Positions 15,887 to 24,993 of a stretch of 64,000 nt of DNA are shown piece by piece. Position numbers and translations under genes: made by a program. This DNA comes from Edaphobacter acidisoli (lineage in GTDB: Bacteria; Acidobacteriota; Terriglobia; Terriglobales; Acidobacteriaceae), in NCBI RefSeq assembly GCF_014642855.1, contig NZ_BMJB01000001.1, positions 558,001-622,000 of the forward strand. Reading direction: 5' to 3'. The notes under the pieces are model-generated. The model saw only the letters and a program-made list of their open reading frames with translations. It had not been told where the DNA came from and searched no databases. The first letter of the stretch is position 1; every line of letters begins with the position of its first letter.

Positions 15887-17662
15887 ATGGCAGAGACAGA
15901 ACAGACGGGTGGGGCGGGGCTTCAAAGGGCGCCACAGGCAGATGCAGGGCCAGCAAGTCCGCTGGACAAAGCGCAGGCAATGGTCGCCGCGCTGCAGCAT
16001 CGCGTAATGGTGTTGCCGCCGGGGAAGCGCAATCGGTTGATTGCGTCTGCAGTTTTCCTGGCTGCGGCGTGTGCCGCGATGATGTGGTACGCGGGGCGAC
16101 CGGACTGGCGTGTGTTGTTTAGCGGACTGGATGGCAAGGACGTGCAGCAGGTTTCGCAGGAGTTGTCGGCGGCGGGAATTCCGTTCGAGTTGACGCCGGA
16201 TGGTTCGGGCATTCAAGTGCCTGCGGACTCGATTGACAAAGCGCGGATGGAGGTTGCGTCGAAGGGGATGCCGCAATCGGGACGCATGGGATTTGAGCTG
16301 TTCGATAAGCCGAACTGGGTGGGCAGTGAGTTTGATGAGCGTGTGAACTATCAGCGTGCGATGGAGGGCGAACTGGAGCACACGATTGAGACGATCAGCG
16401 CGGTGGAGTCGGCGAGGGTGCATCTGGTGTTGCCGCAACAGTCGCTGTTTACGTCGGAGCAGAAACCGGCGAAGGCTTCGGTCGTGCTGAAATTGCGGCG
16501 TGACTCGCTCGCTCCGGACCAGGCGGATGCAATTCGCAGTCTGGTTGCTGGATCGGTCGAGAGCCTGAGCCCGGACCAGGTGACGCTGGTGGATGCGGAT
16601 GGGCGCGTGAATTTGAAGCCGCGCTCGAACGATTCGGTGACAGAAGAGCAGGAGCAGGAGATGGAGGCCAAGCTGGTGGCGATGCTGGAGCCGCTGGCCG
16701 GCAAGGATAATGTGCGGGCCACGGTGAATATCAGCTACGACGAGGGGACCGAAGAGCATACCGATGAGATCTACGACCCAAGCCAGGAGGCGACGCTGAC
16801 GATGCAGAAGAGTGAACAGACGGCGGCGACTCCGGTGAAGCCTGAGGGGATTCCGGGAACTGCGAGTAATTCACCGGGTGCGGCCGCGGTGGGCGGGGCG
16901 GCGGGGTCGGCTGCGGCGGCTGCGCCGGGTACGCCTCCGCTGCTGCAGAAGGAAGCGCTGCCGGTTTATCCGCAGCAGAATGGCGGAGCGGAGCAGAGCA
17001 TTCACGAAGAGAACGGTACCTATGGTGTGACGAAGCATCTGGTTCACACGGAGGAAGGACCGGGGCGGGTGAGGCGTGTCTCGGCTGCAGTGGTGGTGAA
17101 TGATCGTAGCGTTGTGGTCGGTACGGGCAAGGCCGCGCATGTGGTGTGGCAGCCACGCAGCGCGGATGAGATGCAGCGGTTGAATGAACTGGCCCAGGCT
17201 GCGGTTGGATTCGATCCGAAGCGCGGTGATCAGGTGGTGGTGGAAAACGTCGGCTTCAGTGCGAATACGCCTGCGATTGCGCCTCCGTTGATGGACCGGC
17301 TGACGAATGAGTCGCGGACGCTGCTGAGTTCGCAGCCGGGCCTGATGCGGACGCTTGCGATGGGAATTTGTGGAGTGCTGTTGGTCCTGCTGGTGCTGCG
17401 CCCGGTGGCGCGGCAGGTTACGGCGACTCTGGGTGATCCGATGCTGTTGCAGCCGACAACAGGAACGCTTGTAGACGAGCGGATGCTTGCACCTGTGGTT
17501 GCGAGTGCAGAGGAGATGGCGCTGCCGGTTCGGTCAATTGCGTCGGCGCAGATGCAGCACCAGGGAATCTTTGAGCAGGTTTCAGAACACATACGCCGTG
17601 AGCCCGCACAGAGCACACGGCTGCTGGAAGCGTGGATTGGCACGCACGAGGAGGGTGAGTAA
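15887..17662 (+). CDS. fliF: Flagellar M-ring protein FliF
   Basis: The MS-ring scaffold in the inner membrane, 591 residues. Transmembrane segments are at about 46-66 (LIASAVFLAAACAAMMWYAG) and about 486-505 (TLAMGICGVLLVLLVLRPV). Between them are the ring-building YscJ-like domains (LFSGLDGKDVQQVSQELSAAG; NYQRAMEGELEHTIETI) and a low-complexity Gly/Ala/Pro stretch (about 320-350). The C-terminal tail that binds FliG ends EAWIGTHEEGE. Its stop overlaps the fliG start (ATGG at TAATGG). Confidence 0.97.
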   Translation: MAETEQTGGAGLQRAPQADAGPASPLDKAQAMVAALQHRVMVLPPGKRNRLIASAVFLAAACAAMMWYAGRPDWRVLFSGLDGKDVQQVSQELSAAGIPFELTPDGSGIQVPADSIDKARMEVASKGMPQSGRMGFELFDKPNWVGSEFDERVNYQRAMEGELEHTIETISAVESARVHLVLPQQSLFTSEQKPAKASVVLKLRRDSLAPDQADAIRSLVAGSVESLSPDQVTLVDADGRVNLKPRSNDSVTEEQEQEMEAKLVAMLEPLAGKDNVRATVNISYDEGTEEHTDEIYDPSQEATLTMQKSEQTAATPVKPEGIPGTASNSPGAAAVGGAAGSAAAAAPGTPPLLQKEALPVYPQQNGGAEQSIHEENGTYGVTKHLVHTEEGPGRVRRVSAAVVVNDRSVVVGTGKAAHVVWQPRSADEMQRLNELAQAAVGFDPKRGDQVVVENVGFSANTPAIAPPLMDRLTNESRTLLSSQPGLMRTLAMGICGVLLVLLVLRPVARQVTATLGDPMLLQPTTGTLVDERMLAPVVASAEEMALPVRSIASAQMQHQGIFEQVSEHIRREPAQSTRLLEAWIGTHEEGE

Positions 17663-18750
17663 TGGGGACGGCGGCGCAGATGAGAATGCCGGAGGCGGGC
17701 AAATATAATCCGCTGATGTTGCCTGCAGAGGCTGGATTTGAGGCGGCAGAGATGCCTGGATTGCGCAAGGCCGCGATCCTGATGGTCGCGTTGGGTGATG
17801 AGCTGGCGAAGACACTATTTCAGAGCTTGTCAGAGAACGATGTGCGACGCGTGACCGAAGAGATTACGCGGCTCGGCGAAGTTCCGGCGGCACAGTTGAC
17901 GCAGGTGCTGACGGAGTTTTATGGGCTGCTCGAGACGCAGCAGTACATGGTGCGCGGCGGTCCGGACTATGCGCTGAAGTTGCTGACTGAGGCGTTTGGC
18001 ACGAGCAAGGCCGAAGAGATGCTGGCCCAGGTGAAGAAGATTCGTGAGCGTGCCACTGGTGACATGGCGATGGTGCAGCGAATGGATGCAGTTCACCTGA
18101 GCAAGTTTCTCGAGAACGAACATGCGCAGACGATTGCACTGGTTCTGGCGCATATGGATGCGAAGCGCGGCTCGACGGTGTTGATGAATTTGAAGGGCGC
18201 GATGCGTGTGGATGTGGTGCGGCGGCTGGCAGAGATGCGCCAGTTTTCGCCTGAGATGGCGAAGACAGTGGCGATGACATTGCACAAACGGATGGAGAAG
18301 ATGGGCTCGAGCGGGAGGAAGTCCTACTCCGGCTTCAAGGCTGTGGCGGAGTTGCTGAACCGGCTGGACCAGGTGGAGAGCAAAGGGATTCTGGAAGAGA
18401 TAGAAGTGACGGAGCCACAGACAGCAATCGGAATTCGCAATTTGATGTTTACTTTTGAAGACTTCCTGACGGTGCCGCAGGGAAGTATTCGCGAGTTTGT
18501 GGGTGCGGCGGACAAGAAGACGCTGGCGCTGGCGTTGAAGGGATGCCGGGACAACCTGAAGGCGCACCTGTTCAAGGCGATGAGTTCGCGTGCCGTGGAG
18601 ATGCTGAAGGAAGACATGGAAGTGATGGGGCCGGTGCGCATGAGAGAGGTCAGCCATGCTCAGCAAGAATTGCTTGCGATGGCGCGGCAACTTGAGGCCG
18701 ATGGGCGAATCATTCTCAAGATGGAGATGGACGATGAACTCGCTGTCTGA
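17662..18750 (+). CDS. fliG: Flagellar motor switch protein FliG
   Basis: A 362-residue C-ring protein that contacts FliF, FliM and the stators. The N-terminal FliF-binding domain starts at LRKAAILMVALGDELAKTLFQ, an armadillo middle domain follows (HLSKFLENEHAQTIALVLAHM), and the C-terminal torque domain carries the charged ridge (LKGCRDNLKAHLFKAMSSRAVEMLKEDMEVMG). It overlaps fliF by 1 base and fliH by 17 bases, so translation is coupled. Confidence 0.97.
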   Translation: MGTAAQMRMPEAGKYNPLMLPAEAGFEAAEMPGLRKAAILMVALGDELAKTLFQSLSENDVRRVTEEITRLGEVPAAQLTQVLTEFYGLLETQQYMVRGGPDYALKLLTEAFGTSKAEEMLAQVKKIRERATGDMAMVQRMDAVHLSKFLENEHAQTIALVLAHMDAKRGSTVLMNLKGAMRVDVVRRLAEMRQFSPEMAKTVAMTLHKRMEKMGSSGRKSYSGFKAVAELLNRLDQVESKGILEEIEVTEPQTAIGIRNLMFTFEDFLTVPQGSIREFVGAADKKTLALALKGCRDNLKAHLFKAMSSRAVEMLKEDMEVMGPVRMREVSHAQQELLAMARQLEADGRIILKMEMDDELAV

Positions 18751-19465
18751 TGTGCGATCAGGGGACGGCGAATCTGCCGTGGCTTCGGATGCCTTGCTGG
18801 GAGGAGTGCCACGCAAGCGTGAGGTACTCCGGTTGCAATTCCATACGCTGGGGCAGAGTGAAGGGCCTGGCGAAGAGAAGATAGGCGAGGTAGCGACTGA
18901 AAGTGAGTTGCGACTACGCGAGGAGATTACTGCGCTTCAGTCGAAGCTCGCTGCACAGGCGGAGGCTGCTTCGGTTGAAGTAGAAGGCGCGAAGAGAGAT
19001 GCGGTTGAGAGCGCTGAGGACGAGTGGCGGCGTGGCATGGAAGCGCGAATCGAGCAGGAGCGCGCAAAGATTGCACAAGCGCTTGAGAGGTTTCGCGAAG
19101 AGCGAACGAAGTATTTTGCTGGCGTCGAAGCTGAAGTCGTGAAGCTGTCTCTTGCGGTTGCGGCGCGCGTGCTGCATCGTGAGACGAAGCTCGATCCTTT
19201 GCTCCTCACGGCAGCTGTGCGAGTGTCGCTCGAAAAAGTTGCAGAGCAGAGTGAGGTGGTTCTACGTGTACCTGCGGAAGATGCGACGGCGTGGAACGAA
19301 GCGCTTGGGGAGACTGCTGGCGTCGAGCTGATTGGCGATCAAGCGATGCAGGCGGGAGAGTGTGTGGTGGAGACGAAGGTCGGCAATGTTGACCTGGGTG
19401 TGAGTGCTCAATTGATTGAGATTGAGCGTGGATTCTTTGACTTGCTTCAGCAGAGGCCTGCGTGA
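18734..19465 (+). CDS. fliH: Flagellar assembly protein FliH
   Basis: About 243 residues; the cytosolic regulator and stalk of the FliI export ATPase. A long, charged coiled coil covers about residues 50-145 (rich in Glu/Arg/Lys), followed by the conserved C-terminal FliH/V-ATPase-E-like domain (KLDPLLLTAAVRVSLEKV; LIGDQAMQAGECVVETKVGNVD). The start is taken at ATG 18734 inside the end of fliG, with GGAG upstream at 18723-18726. The gene overlaps fliI by 1-4 bases. Confidence 0.9.
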   Translation: MNSLSDVRSGDGESAVASDALLGGVPRKREVLRLQFHTLGQSEGPGEEKIGEVATESELRLREEITALQSKLAAQAEAASVEVEGAKRDAVESAEDEWRRGMEARIEQERAKIAQALERFREERTKYFAGVEAEVVKLSLAVAARVLHRETKLDPLLLTAAVRVSLEKVAEQSEVVLRVPAEDATAWNEALGETAGVELIGDQAMQAGECVVETKVGNVDLGVSAQLIEIERGFFDLLQQRPA

Positions 19466-20799
19466 TGATTACCTTTGGGCGGGAAGGCTCGGCAACACGC
19501 ACGTTGGAACCTTATTTTTCGCAGCTAGCGCGGCGTCCTGCATGGAGATGGAGCGGTCGCGTAGTTGAGGCGAATGGGCAAACGGTAGAGTCCGAGGGGC
19601 CACTTTGTTCTGTGGGAGAGTGCTGTGAGATTGTGACGAGCGCGGGCCGGCGGCATCGCGCGGAGGTGATTGGCTTTCGTGGCAATCATGTGCTGACGAT
19701 GCCTCTGGAGGCCACACAGGGAATTCGATATGGAGATGATGTGCTTGCGCTGGGAACGGCTCCTTCGATTGGTACAGGAGCGGAGCTTGCAGGGCGCATT
19801 CTGAATGCGCTGGGCGAGCCTTTGGATGGATTCGACGCTGCGCGTGCATCGACGATGTGGCCGCTTGATGGGGCGGTGCCGCATCCAATGGAGCGGGAGC
19901 CGATCAAAGATGCTCTGCAGACGGGCCTACGTGTGCTGGATGGAATGCTGACGGTAGGACGCGGTCAGAGGGTAGGAATCTTTGGTGGATCTGGTGTGGG
20001 CAAGAGCACATTGATCGGCATGATGACGCGCAATACATCGGCAGACATTACGGTGGTGGGTCTGGTTGGTGAACGTGGACGTGAAGTGCGTGAGTTTGTA
20101 GAGGACTCACTTGGTGAAAAAGGACGGAAACGCTCGGTGGTGTTGGTCTCGACATCGGACCAGAGCCCGCTGCTGCGGATGCGTGCAGCGATGGCGGCGA
20201 CGGCCGTTGCAGAGTTCTATGCGGCGCAAGGGAAGCATGTACTGCTCGTGCTGGATTCGCTGACTCGCTATGCGATGGCTGCGCGGGAAATTGGTCTGGC
20301 TGCGGGTGAGCCTCCAGCGACGAAGGGTTATACACCGTCTGTTTTTACGCGGCTGGCGAAGCTGGTAGAGCGGGCGGGAAATTTCGAGAAGGGAAGTATC
20401 ACCGCGTTTTATACGGTGCTGATGGAGGGCGACGATCAACAGGATCCGATTGTGGATTCGGTGCGGTCGCTGTTGGATGGACACGTGGTGTTGTCGCGGT
20501 CGATGGCGGCTGCGGGATGGTATCCGCCGGTTAATGTACTTGATTCGCTAAGTCGGTTGATGCCTGCGGTGACGGCGCGGGAACACCGCGCGAATGCGAT
20601 GGCTGCACGGCGTCTGCTGGCTGCACATGCACGCTCGGAAGACTTGATTCGGATTGGAGCATATAAACCTGGCACGGATGCGGAGCTGGATCGAGCCATC
20701 GAAATGATGCCTCAGCTACGCGCTTTTATGGAACAGACGAGCGATGAGCGGGTAACGATGGTCGAGACGGTCTCGCGTCTCGCAGGGATGGAGTTATAG
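19465..20799 (+). CDS. fliI: Flagellum-specific ATP synthase FliI
   Basis: The export ATPase of the flagellar type III system, 444 residues. F1-beta-like features are Walker A GGSGVGKST (around 172-180), GERGREVREF, the Walker B LLVLDSLTRYAMAAREI, and the C-terminal helical domain ending SRLAGMEL. GTG 19462 overlaps the fliH stop and is an alternative start. It lies directly before fliJ, as is usual. Confidence 0.97.
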   Translation: MITFGREGSATRTLEPYFSQLARRPAWRWSGRVVEANGQTVESEGPLCSVGECCEIVTSAGRRHRAEVIGFRGNHVLTMPLEATQGIRYGDDVLALGTAPSIGTGAELAGRILNALGEPLDGFDAARASTMWPLDGAVPHPMEREPIKDALQTGLRVLDGMLTVGRGQRVGIFGGSGVGKSTLIGMMTRNTSADITVVGLVGERGREVREFVEDSLGEKGRKRSVVLVSTSDQSPLLRMRAAMAATAVAEFYAAQGKHVLLVLDSLTRYAMAAREIGLAAGEPPATKGYTPSVFTRLAKLVERAGNFEKGSITAFYTVLMEGDDQQDPIVDSVRSLLDGHVVLSRSMAAAGWYPPVNVLDSLSRLMPAVTAREHRANAMAARRLLAAHARSEDLIRIGAYKPGTDAELDRAIEMMPQLRAFMEQTSDERVTMVETVSRLAGMEL

Positions 20800-20802
20800 A
20801 CG

Positions 20803-21285
20803 ATGCAAGCACGAATCGAGACATTAAAGCGGCTTACGAAGCTTTATGAAGCAGTCGAAAAGGCGCATTCAGTTGAGTTGAAGCGAACAACCGCAGCGCT
20901 GCATGAGGTTCAGAGCGCTGTGGATGCAGAGGCGAAGATCACACGTCGTGCCGCACACCAAGGCAGGGAGGCACTTGCGTCTGGAGACCGGATGCAATGG
21001 GCTGCGGCAGATTTGCAACGGAAGGCTGCTGGCGCTAAGCGAAACAGGCTGGAGAGTGTCCGGGTTGAGAGGAAGCGATCGAGTGAGACGGCGCGTGAGC
21101 AGTATGTTGCGAGCCGGCGCAAGAGCGAACAGATGCAACGGTTGACAACACGGGCGGCTGAGCAGATCGCTGTCGACGAGGCGAAGAAGATGCAGTCGGC
21201 CACGGATGACAGGTTTCTTGCGCGACGGCGATGGTCGGGCGCTGCAGGCGAACAAGCTAGTACGAAGCGGATGAAGGCTTCTTAA
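20803..21285 (+). CDS. fliJ: Flagellar export protein FliJ
   Basis: A 160-residue, almost wholly helical, highly charged coiled-coil protein (ETLKRLTKLYEAVEKAHSVE; QRKAAGAKRNRLESVRVERK). FliJ sits in the FliI hexamer pore and links the ATPase to FlhA. Sequence conservation in this family is low. The call rests on length, coiled-coil pattern and position 3 bases behind fliI and before fliK. Confidence 0.82.
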   Translation: MQARIETLKRLTKLYEAVEKAHSVELKRTTAALHEVQSAVDAEAKITRRAAHQGREALASGDRMQWAAADLQRKAAGAKRNRLESVRVERKRSSETAREQYVASRRKSEQMQRLTTRAAEQIAVDEAKKMQSATDDRFLARRRWSGAAGEQASTKRMKAS

Positions 21286-21302
21286 TGTCCTCGATTGGCG
21301 CT

Positions 21303-21318
21303 TGGCAGTAGAGTTGCA
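21303..21318 (+). promoter_or_regulatory. Sigma-54 promoter of fliK
   Basis: TGGCAGTAGAGTTGCA matches the sigma-54 consensus closely: TGGCA at -24, TTGCA at -12, GG (21304-21305) and GC (21316-21317) exactly 10 bases apart. The predicted start near 21329 lies 11-17 bases before the fliK ATG. Its presence argues against the upstream TTG (21295) as the fliK start. Confidence 0.75.
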
Positions 21319-21339
21319 TGTGATGTTTCAGGAAAAGGT

Positions 21340-23124
21340 ATGAACATGGCAGCGTCTTCAGTATCGACGATGATTGGGACTGATGTAGCTCCCACGATGA
21401 CGACTATGGAGGGGAGGGTGACAGGATGCGATAGATCCTTTACCGATAGCCTCGATGCGTACATCGCTGTGGACGCAGACGTCGAATTGCCGAAGGCTGC
21501 TATGGAAATGGGCACAGCTCAGACGCAGGACGAGTCGCAGATGCTGATGAATAAAGCTGTGAAACGAGGCGTTATAGCTCCCGCTGTGGTGACAGGCGGC
21601 TCCAATGGAGCGGGCATTGTGGCACAAATTGCGACAACTGCAAAGACAAGCGGATCAGCTGCCGCATTGGTGACGAATTATCAGCCAGGGACCACAGTTA
21701 CCGATGCCAAAGATTTAAAGGGGGCAGATGCTCCTCCATCTGTTGCTATTCCCAATGTGGAGCAGGCTAAGGTGTCCGATGAACAGGCAGATTCGGTAGT
21801 CACGAATGCAGCCGGCATGGTTGACGGTGAAGTATCGGCGGAAGCTTCGAGTGCATTTGTGGGAGAAGCGAAGTGCAGGAGCGACGAACAGCTTCAATCG
21901 GGGAGATCGCAATTGCAGAGTGGTGCGTTCCAATCGACCAACATAAGCAAGGATGTCCCATCGTCATTCAACGAGAACACAATAGCTGTGATCGTCCAGC
22001 AGCAGGTGTCTGCTTCGGCTGGTGCTCAGAAGCACGCCGCTGTCGGCGGTGTGGAAGATATTGTCTCTACGAAGGCTTCTGGAAAGAAGCACGATTCAGC
22101 TAAAGCAGATGTTTCGAGTAAGACAACTGGTGCCACGGCAGATGTTGCGAGCACGACTATTGGTGCGGCTGTTCCTGCTGCGTGCGAAGTGGCAATTTCC
22201 CGCCCAACTGTGGCATGCGGCACGACAAATCGCAATGATGCGAGTACTACGCTGACCGTTTCAAAATCAGTAGCTCCTGCTGTTTCGTCGATAGGTGGTC
22301 AGAGCGTAAAGCAAGCGGCAGGGAGCGTTCAGCAAAACAGCGCGCATGGTGAGAAACCCGTGAACGGCGAAGCTGGAACTGCCAGCGATTCGGGTGCGGA
22401 TGTACACGGGGCGCAGAAAAATACTCAAGCCGATGTGAAGCCTGTGTCGCAGTCTACCGAACAAGTTGTGAAGTCAGTCGCAAAATTACAGGGAGCAGAC
22501 GCGATAGCGCCAACGGTGCATTCTGCAGGACCGCCGGCGACTGTAACAGGCGCCTCGACGGCTCCGCAACCCCCGGTTATTGGTGCGCAAAAAAGCGTGG
22601 CTGGCGATGTCTCGGCTTCTTTAAACGCCTCGCATGGAAATGGCGAACTCTCTAATGCAGGTGGATCACAAGCACCCGCGATGGGGGAAGTGCACAAAAC
22701 GCTGGTGGCAACGCCTACGGTGCTCGAAGTGGGGATCCCAAACGGGACGCAGGGATGGCTGAAGGTGCGCGCTGAGCTTGCGAATGGAGGCATCAATGCA
22801 TCTCTTGCGGCGGCTTCGCCTGGTGGGCAGGAGATGTTGCATCGTGAGTTGCCAGCATTGACAGCGTTTTTGCAGCAGGAAAAAGTTGCAGTGAGCTCGC
22901 TGGTGGTGCAATCGCCGATGACGGGCGGGTTTCGTGATCTGTCTGGCGGGGCTGGAGGCTTTGCGGGCGGTCAGACGCAACAGCAGAATCAGGGCAGGGC
23001 TGGGTCTACTGGCGCTGCTTTCACAGAGGGTGGGGTCCATCCGGATCTGAATATGCAGGCGGACGAAGTATTGACGGCGATGCAGTATCCGAGTGGCGGT
23101 AGCTGGTTGAGTGTGAGGGCGTGA
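21340..23124 (+). CDS. fliK: Flagellar hook-length control protein FliK
   Basis: About 594 residues. Residues 1-460 are low-complexity, rich in Ala, Ser, Thr, Val, Gly and Gln, with no stable fold expected (the molecular ruler part). The C-terminal part carries the FliK switch domain: VLEVGIPNGTQGWLKVRAEL, then HRELPALTAFLQQEKVAVSS and LVVQSP. The protein measures hook length and switches export specificity through FlhB. AGGAAAAGG at 21330-21338 fits ATG 21346 as well as ATG 21340. GC is lower than in neighbours, as expected from the repetitive Ala/Ser/Thr content. The name rests on domain and position. Confidence 0.83.
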   Translation: MNMAASSVSTMIGTDVAPTMTTMEGRVTGCDRSFTDSLDAYIAVDADVELPKAAMEMGTAQTQDESQMLMNKAVKRGVIAPAVVTGGSNGAGIVAQIATTAKTSGSAAALVTNYQPGTTVTDAKDLKGADAPPSVAIPNVEQAKVSDEQADSVVTNAAGMVDGEVSAEASSAFVGEAKCRSDEQLQSGRSQLQSGAFQSTNISKDVPSSFNENTIAVIVQQQVSASAGAQKHAAVGGVEDIVSTKASGKKHDSAKADVSSKTTGATADVASTTIGAAVPAACEVAISRPTVACGTTNRNDASTTLTVSKSVAPAVSSIGGQSVKQAAGSVQQNSAHGEKPVNGEAGTASDSGADVHGAQKNTQADVKPVSQSTEQVVKSVAKLQGADAIAPTVHSAGPPATVTGASTAPQPPVIGAQKSVAGDVSASLNASHGNGELSNAGGSQAPAMGEVHKTLVATPTVLEVGIPNGTQGWLKVRAELANGGINASLAAASPGGQEMLHRELPALTAFLQQEKVAVSSLVVQSPMTGGFRDLSGGAGGFAGGQTQQQNQGRAGSTGAAFTEGGVHPDLNMQADEVLTAMQYPSGGSWLSVRA

Positions 23125-23180
23125 TGAGGTTCGAGGGAATGATTCATCAACAGAACATGTTGGGACAGGGAGAGTGAAAG

Positions 23181-23540
23181 ATGAGTGTTTTCGATAGCAA
23201 TGCGGCTGCGGGCGTCAGCCAGTCTGCGTCTTCAACGGTAGCTTCTGCGTTGAGCGCGAAGAGCAAATCAGCGGTTGCAAGCGCAAAGGACACCTCTGGA
23301 ACAAGCGGAACGAATAGCTCATCGAGCACGAGCTCGGATCCGTCGCAGATTACATCGAGTGATTTTCTGACGTTGCTGGTGAGTGAGTTGCAGAACCAGG
23401 ACCCGACACAGCCTACGGACCCGAATTCTTATATTCAACAGCTCGTCGGCGTGAACAGCTTGCAGCAGTTGATTCAGATTAACCAGGAAGTCGGGTCGAT
23501 TGCGCCTGCGTCGACGACCACATCAACATCAGCCAGTTAA
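23181..23540 (+). CDS. flgD: Flagellar hook assembly scaffold FlgD (short form)
   Basis: A 119-residue hook-cap protein. The conserved N-terminal scaffold is intact: SDFLTLLVSELQNQDPTQPT, then PNSYIQQLVGVNSLQQLIQINQEV. It lacks the C-terminal Tudor/FN3-like domain that brings most FlgD proteins to 200-230 residues and ends in a Ser/Thr tail. The first 55 residues are Ser/Ala-rich. The start at 23181 has GGGAGAG at 23168-23174. It sits between fliK and flgE, as expected. Confidence 0.9.
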   Translation: MSVFDSNAAAGVSQSASSTVASALSAKSKSAVASAKDTSGTSGTNSSSSTSSDPSQITSSDFLTLLVSELQNQDPTQPTDPNSYIQQLVGVNSLQQLIQINQEVGSIAPASTTTSTSAS

Positions 23541-23555
23541 GCGCGTTTTGGCTCA

Positions 23556-23571
23556 TGGCTTGATTCATGCT
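23556..23571 (+). promoter_or_regulatory. Candidate sigma-54 promoter of flgE
   Basis: TGGCTTGATTCATGCT has GG at 23557-23558 and GC at 23569-23570 with the correct 10-base gap; the -12 element is ATGC. The predicted start is near 23582, 42 bases before the flgE ATG. Hook genes are typical sigma-54 targets. Confidence 0.5.
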
Positions 23572-23623
23572 GGAGCTCTATTCACAAGTGCAGTTCAAAC
23601 GGAAGAGTTGAGGAGAAGAACGA

Positions 23624-24853
23624 ATGGGAAATTTTTCAATTGCGCTGTCGGGGCTGCAAGCCAATACGGTTGCGCTAAACACAATTGGCAATAATCTGGC
23701 CAATTTAAATACAACTGCTTATAAGGGGCAGAGCACTTCGTTCGAAGACCTGTTTTATCAGCAGATCGGTGAGTCGGGGTCGGGCGATGCTATTCAATCG
23801 GGCGCCGGCGTCAAGGTGTCTGGGACGGATACGAACTTTTTGCAGGGCACGCTACTGCCTACGACGGACTCTGCGGATATGGCTCTGGCGGGGAATGGCT
23901 TTTTCGTCGTGCAACAGAATGGTGTGCAATCGCTGACCAGGGCAGGTAACTTTCAGCTCGATTCAAATGGCAATCTGACCACGGTTGATGGTGAACAGGT
24001 GATGGGCTACGGGGCCACGAATGGAGTTGTGAACCAGAGTGCAGGGTTGCAGCCGCTGACGATTCCAGTCGGCGCGAACGAGGCGGCGCAGGCAACGGGG
24101 AACATCCAAGTTACGGCGAACCTGGATGCGAGCGCAACGGTGGGAACGACGTTCAGCTCGCCTGTGCAGGTGTTTGATTCACTGGGTTCGAGCCATCAGG
24201 TGACGATTACATATACCAAGACAGGGACGAACACCTGGGACTACTCGGTGGCCTTGCCTGCGGGAGACGCTACGGGTGCTCCTTCTAACAACACGGGAAC
24301 TTTGACATTCAACTCTGCTGGCCAGTTGACTTCGCCGGCAGGGAGCGTCGCCAACATTACATTTCCTGGTTTGACGGACGGTGCAAGTAACCTGAGCTTC
24401 AATTGGGATCTGAATGACAGCAGCGGCAATCCTACGGTGACACAGCTGGCTTCGGCTTCGAGCAACAATGGTACGCAGCAGGATGGTTTCGCCAGCGGTG
24501 TTTATCAGAGCTTTACCGTTGATCCCAGCGGCGTCATCACGGCCCAGTTCAGCAATGGGCGGACCTCGACTATCGGTCAGGTCGCTGTAGCAACGGTGGC
24601 TAATACGGCTGGTTTGACCGTGACTGGTAATAACAACTTCACGACAACCGCTGCGTCCGGCCTGGCGACTGTGGGGGTTGCGGGTACGGGAGGACGTGGC
24701 ACGCTCACGGACGACTCTCTGGAGCAGTCAAATGTCGATATTTCCACAGAGTTTTCTAATCTGATCGTCGCGCAGCGTGCCTTTGAGGCCAACTCGAAGA
24801 CCGTGACTACTTTCGATACCGTGACTCAGGACACACTGGCGCTGATTCGATAG
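23624..24853 (+). CDS. flgE: Flagellar hook protein FlgE
   Basis: A 409-residue hook subunit. The N-terminal rod/hook motif (ALSGLQANTVALNTIGNNLANLNTTAYKG, split here) and the C-terminal helix (NVDISTEFSNLIVAQRAFEANSKTVTTFD, split here) form the D0 coiled coil. The FlgE D2-like region between them includes VFDSLGSSHQVTITYTKTG. Length and domain order are normal. The ribosome site GAGGAGAAG lies at 23609-23617. A strong hairpin follows the stop codon. Confidence 0.95.
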   Translation: MGNFSIALSGLQANTVALNTIGNNLANLNTTAYKGQSTSFEDLFYQQIGESGSGDAIQSGAGVKVSGTDTNFLQGTLLPTTDSADMALAGNGFFVVQQNGVQSLTRAGNFQLDSNGNLTTVDGEQVMGYGATNGVVNQSAGLQPLTIPVGANEAAQATGNIQVTANLDASATVGTTFSSPVQVFDSLGSSHQVTITYTKTGTNTWDYSVALPAGDATGAPSNNTGTLTFNSAGQLTSPAGSVANITFPGLTDGASNLSFNWDLNDSSGNPTVTQLASASSNNGTQQDGFASGVYQSFTVDPSGVITAQFSNGRTSTIGQVAVATVANTAGLTVTGNNNFTTTAASGLATVGVAGTGGRGTLTDDSLEQSNVDISTEFSNLIVAQRAFEANSKTVTTFDTVTQDTLALIR

Positions 24854-24871
24854 GCATTGAAGAGGTGAGAA

Positions 24872-24925
24872 AGAAGGCAGCAGGCGGCGAGGCTGATTGA
24901 TGGCTCGCGGTCCTGCTGCCTTTCT
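24872..24925 (+). terminator. Rho-independent terminator after flgE
   Basis: GGCAGCAGG (24876-24884) pairs with CCTGCTGCC (24912-24920), extended by A-T pairs on the outside, and is followed by TTTCT. It begins 19 bases after the flgE stop. The 27-base loop is long but can fold further. It separates the hook operon from the fliL operon. Confidence 0.75.
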
Positions 24926-24962
24926 ACATGGTGAGAAGCAGCTAATGTTGGAGGGTGGAAGT

Positions 24963-24978
24963 TGGCAGGAAAGCTGCA
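24963..24978 (+). promoter_or_regulatory. Candidate sigma-54 promoter of the fliL operon
   Basis: TGGCAGGAAAGCTGCA has TGGCA at -24 and CTGCA at -12, GG (24964-24965) and GC (24976-24977) 10 bases apart. It lies just past the flgE terminator. The predicted start near 24989 is only 5 bases before the ATG at 24994, so the fliL message would be almost leaderless, or fliL starts further in. Confidence 0.6.
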
Positions 24979-24993
24979 CTTAGTTGTTGCACT

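Noticed and set aside
17638-17653. TGGCACGCACGAGGAG before fliG as a sigma-54 promoter
   Set aside because: The -24 element fits perfectly, but the -12 position reads GA instead of GC, and it lies inside fliF coding sequence.
21295-21339. Earlier TTG start of fliK at 21295
   Set aside because: This stretch carries a near-consensus sigma-54 promoter, with the transcript start predicted downstream of the TTG.
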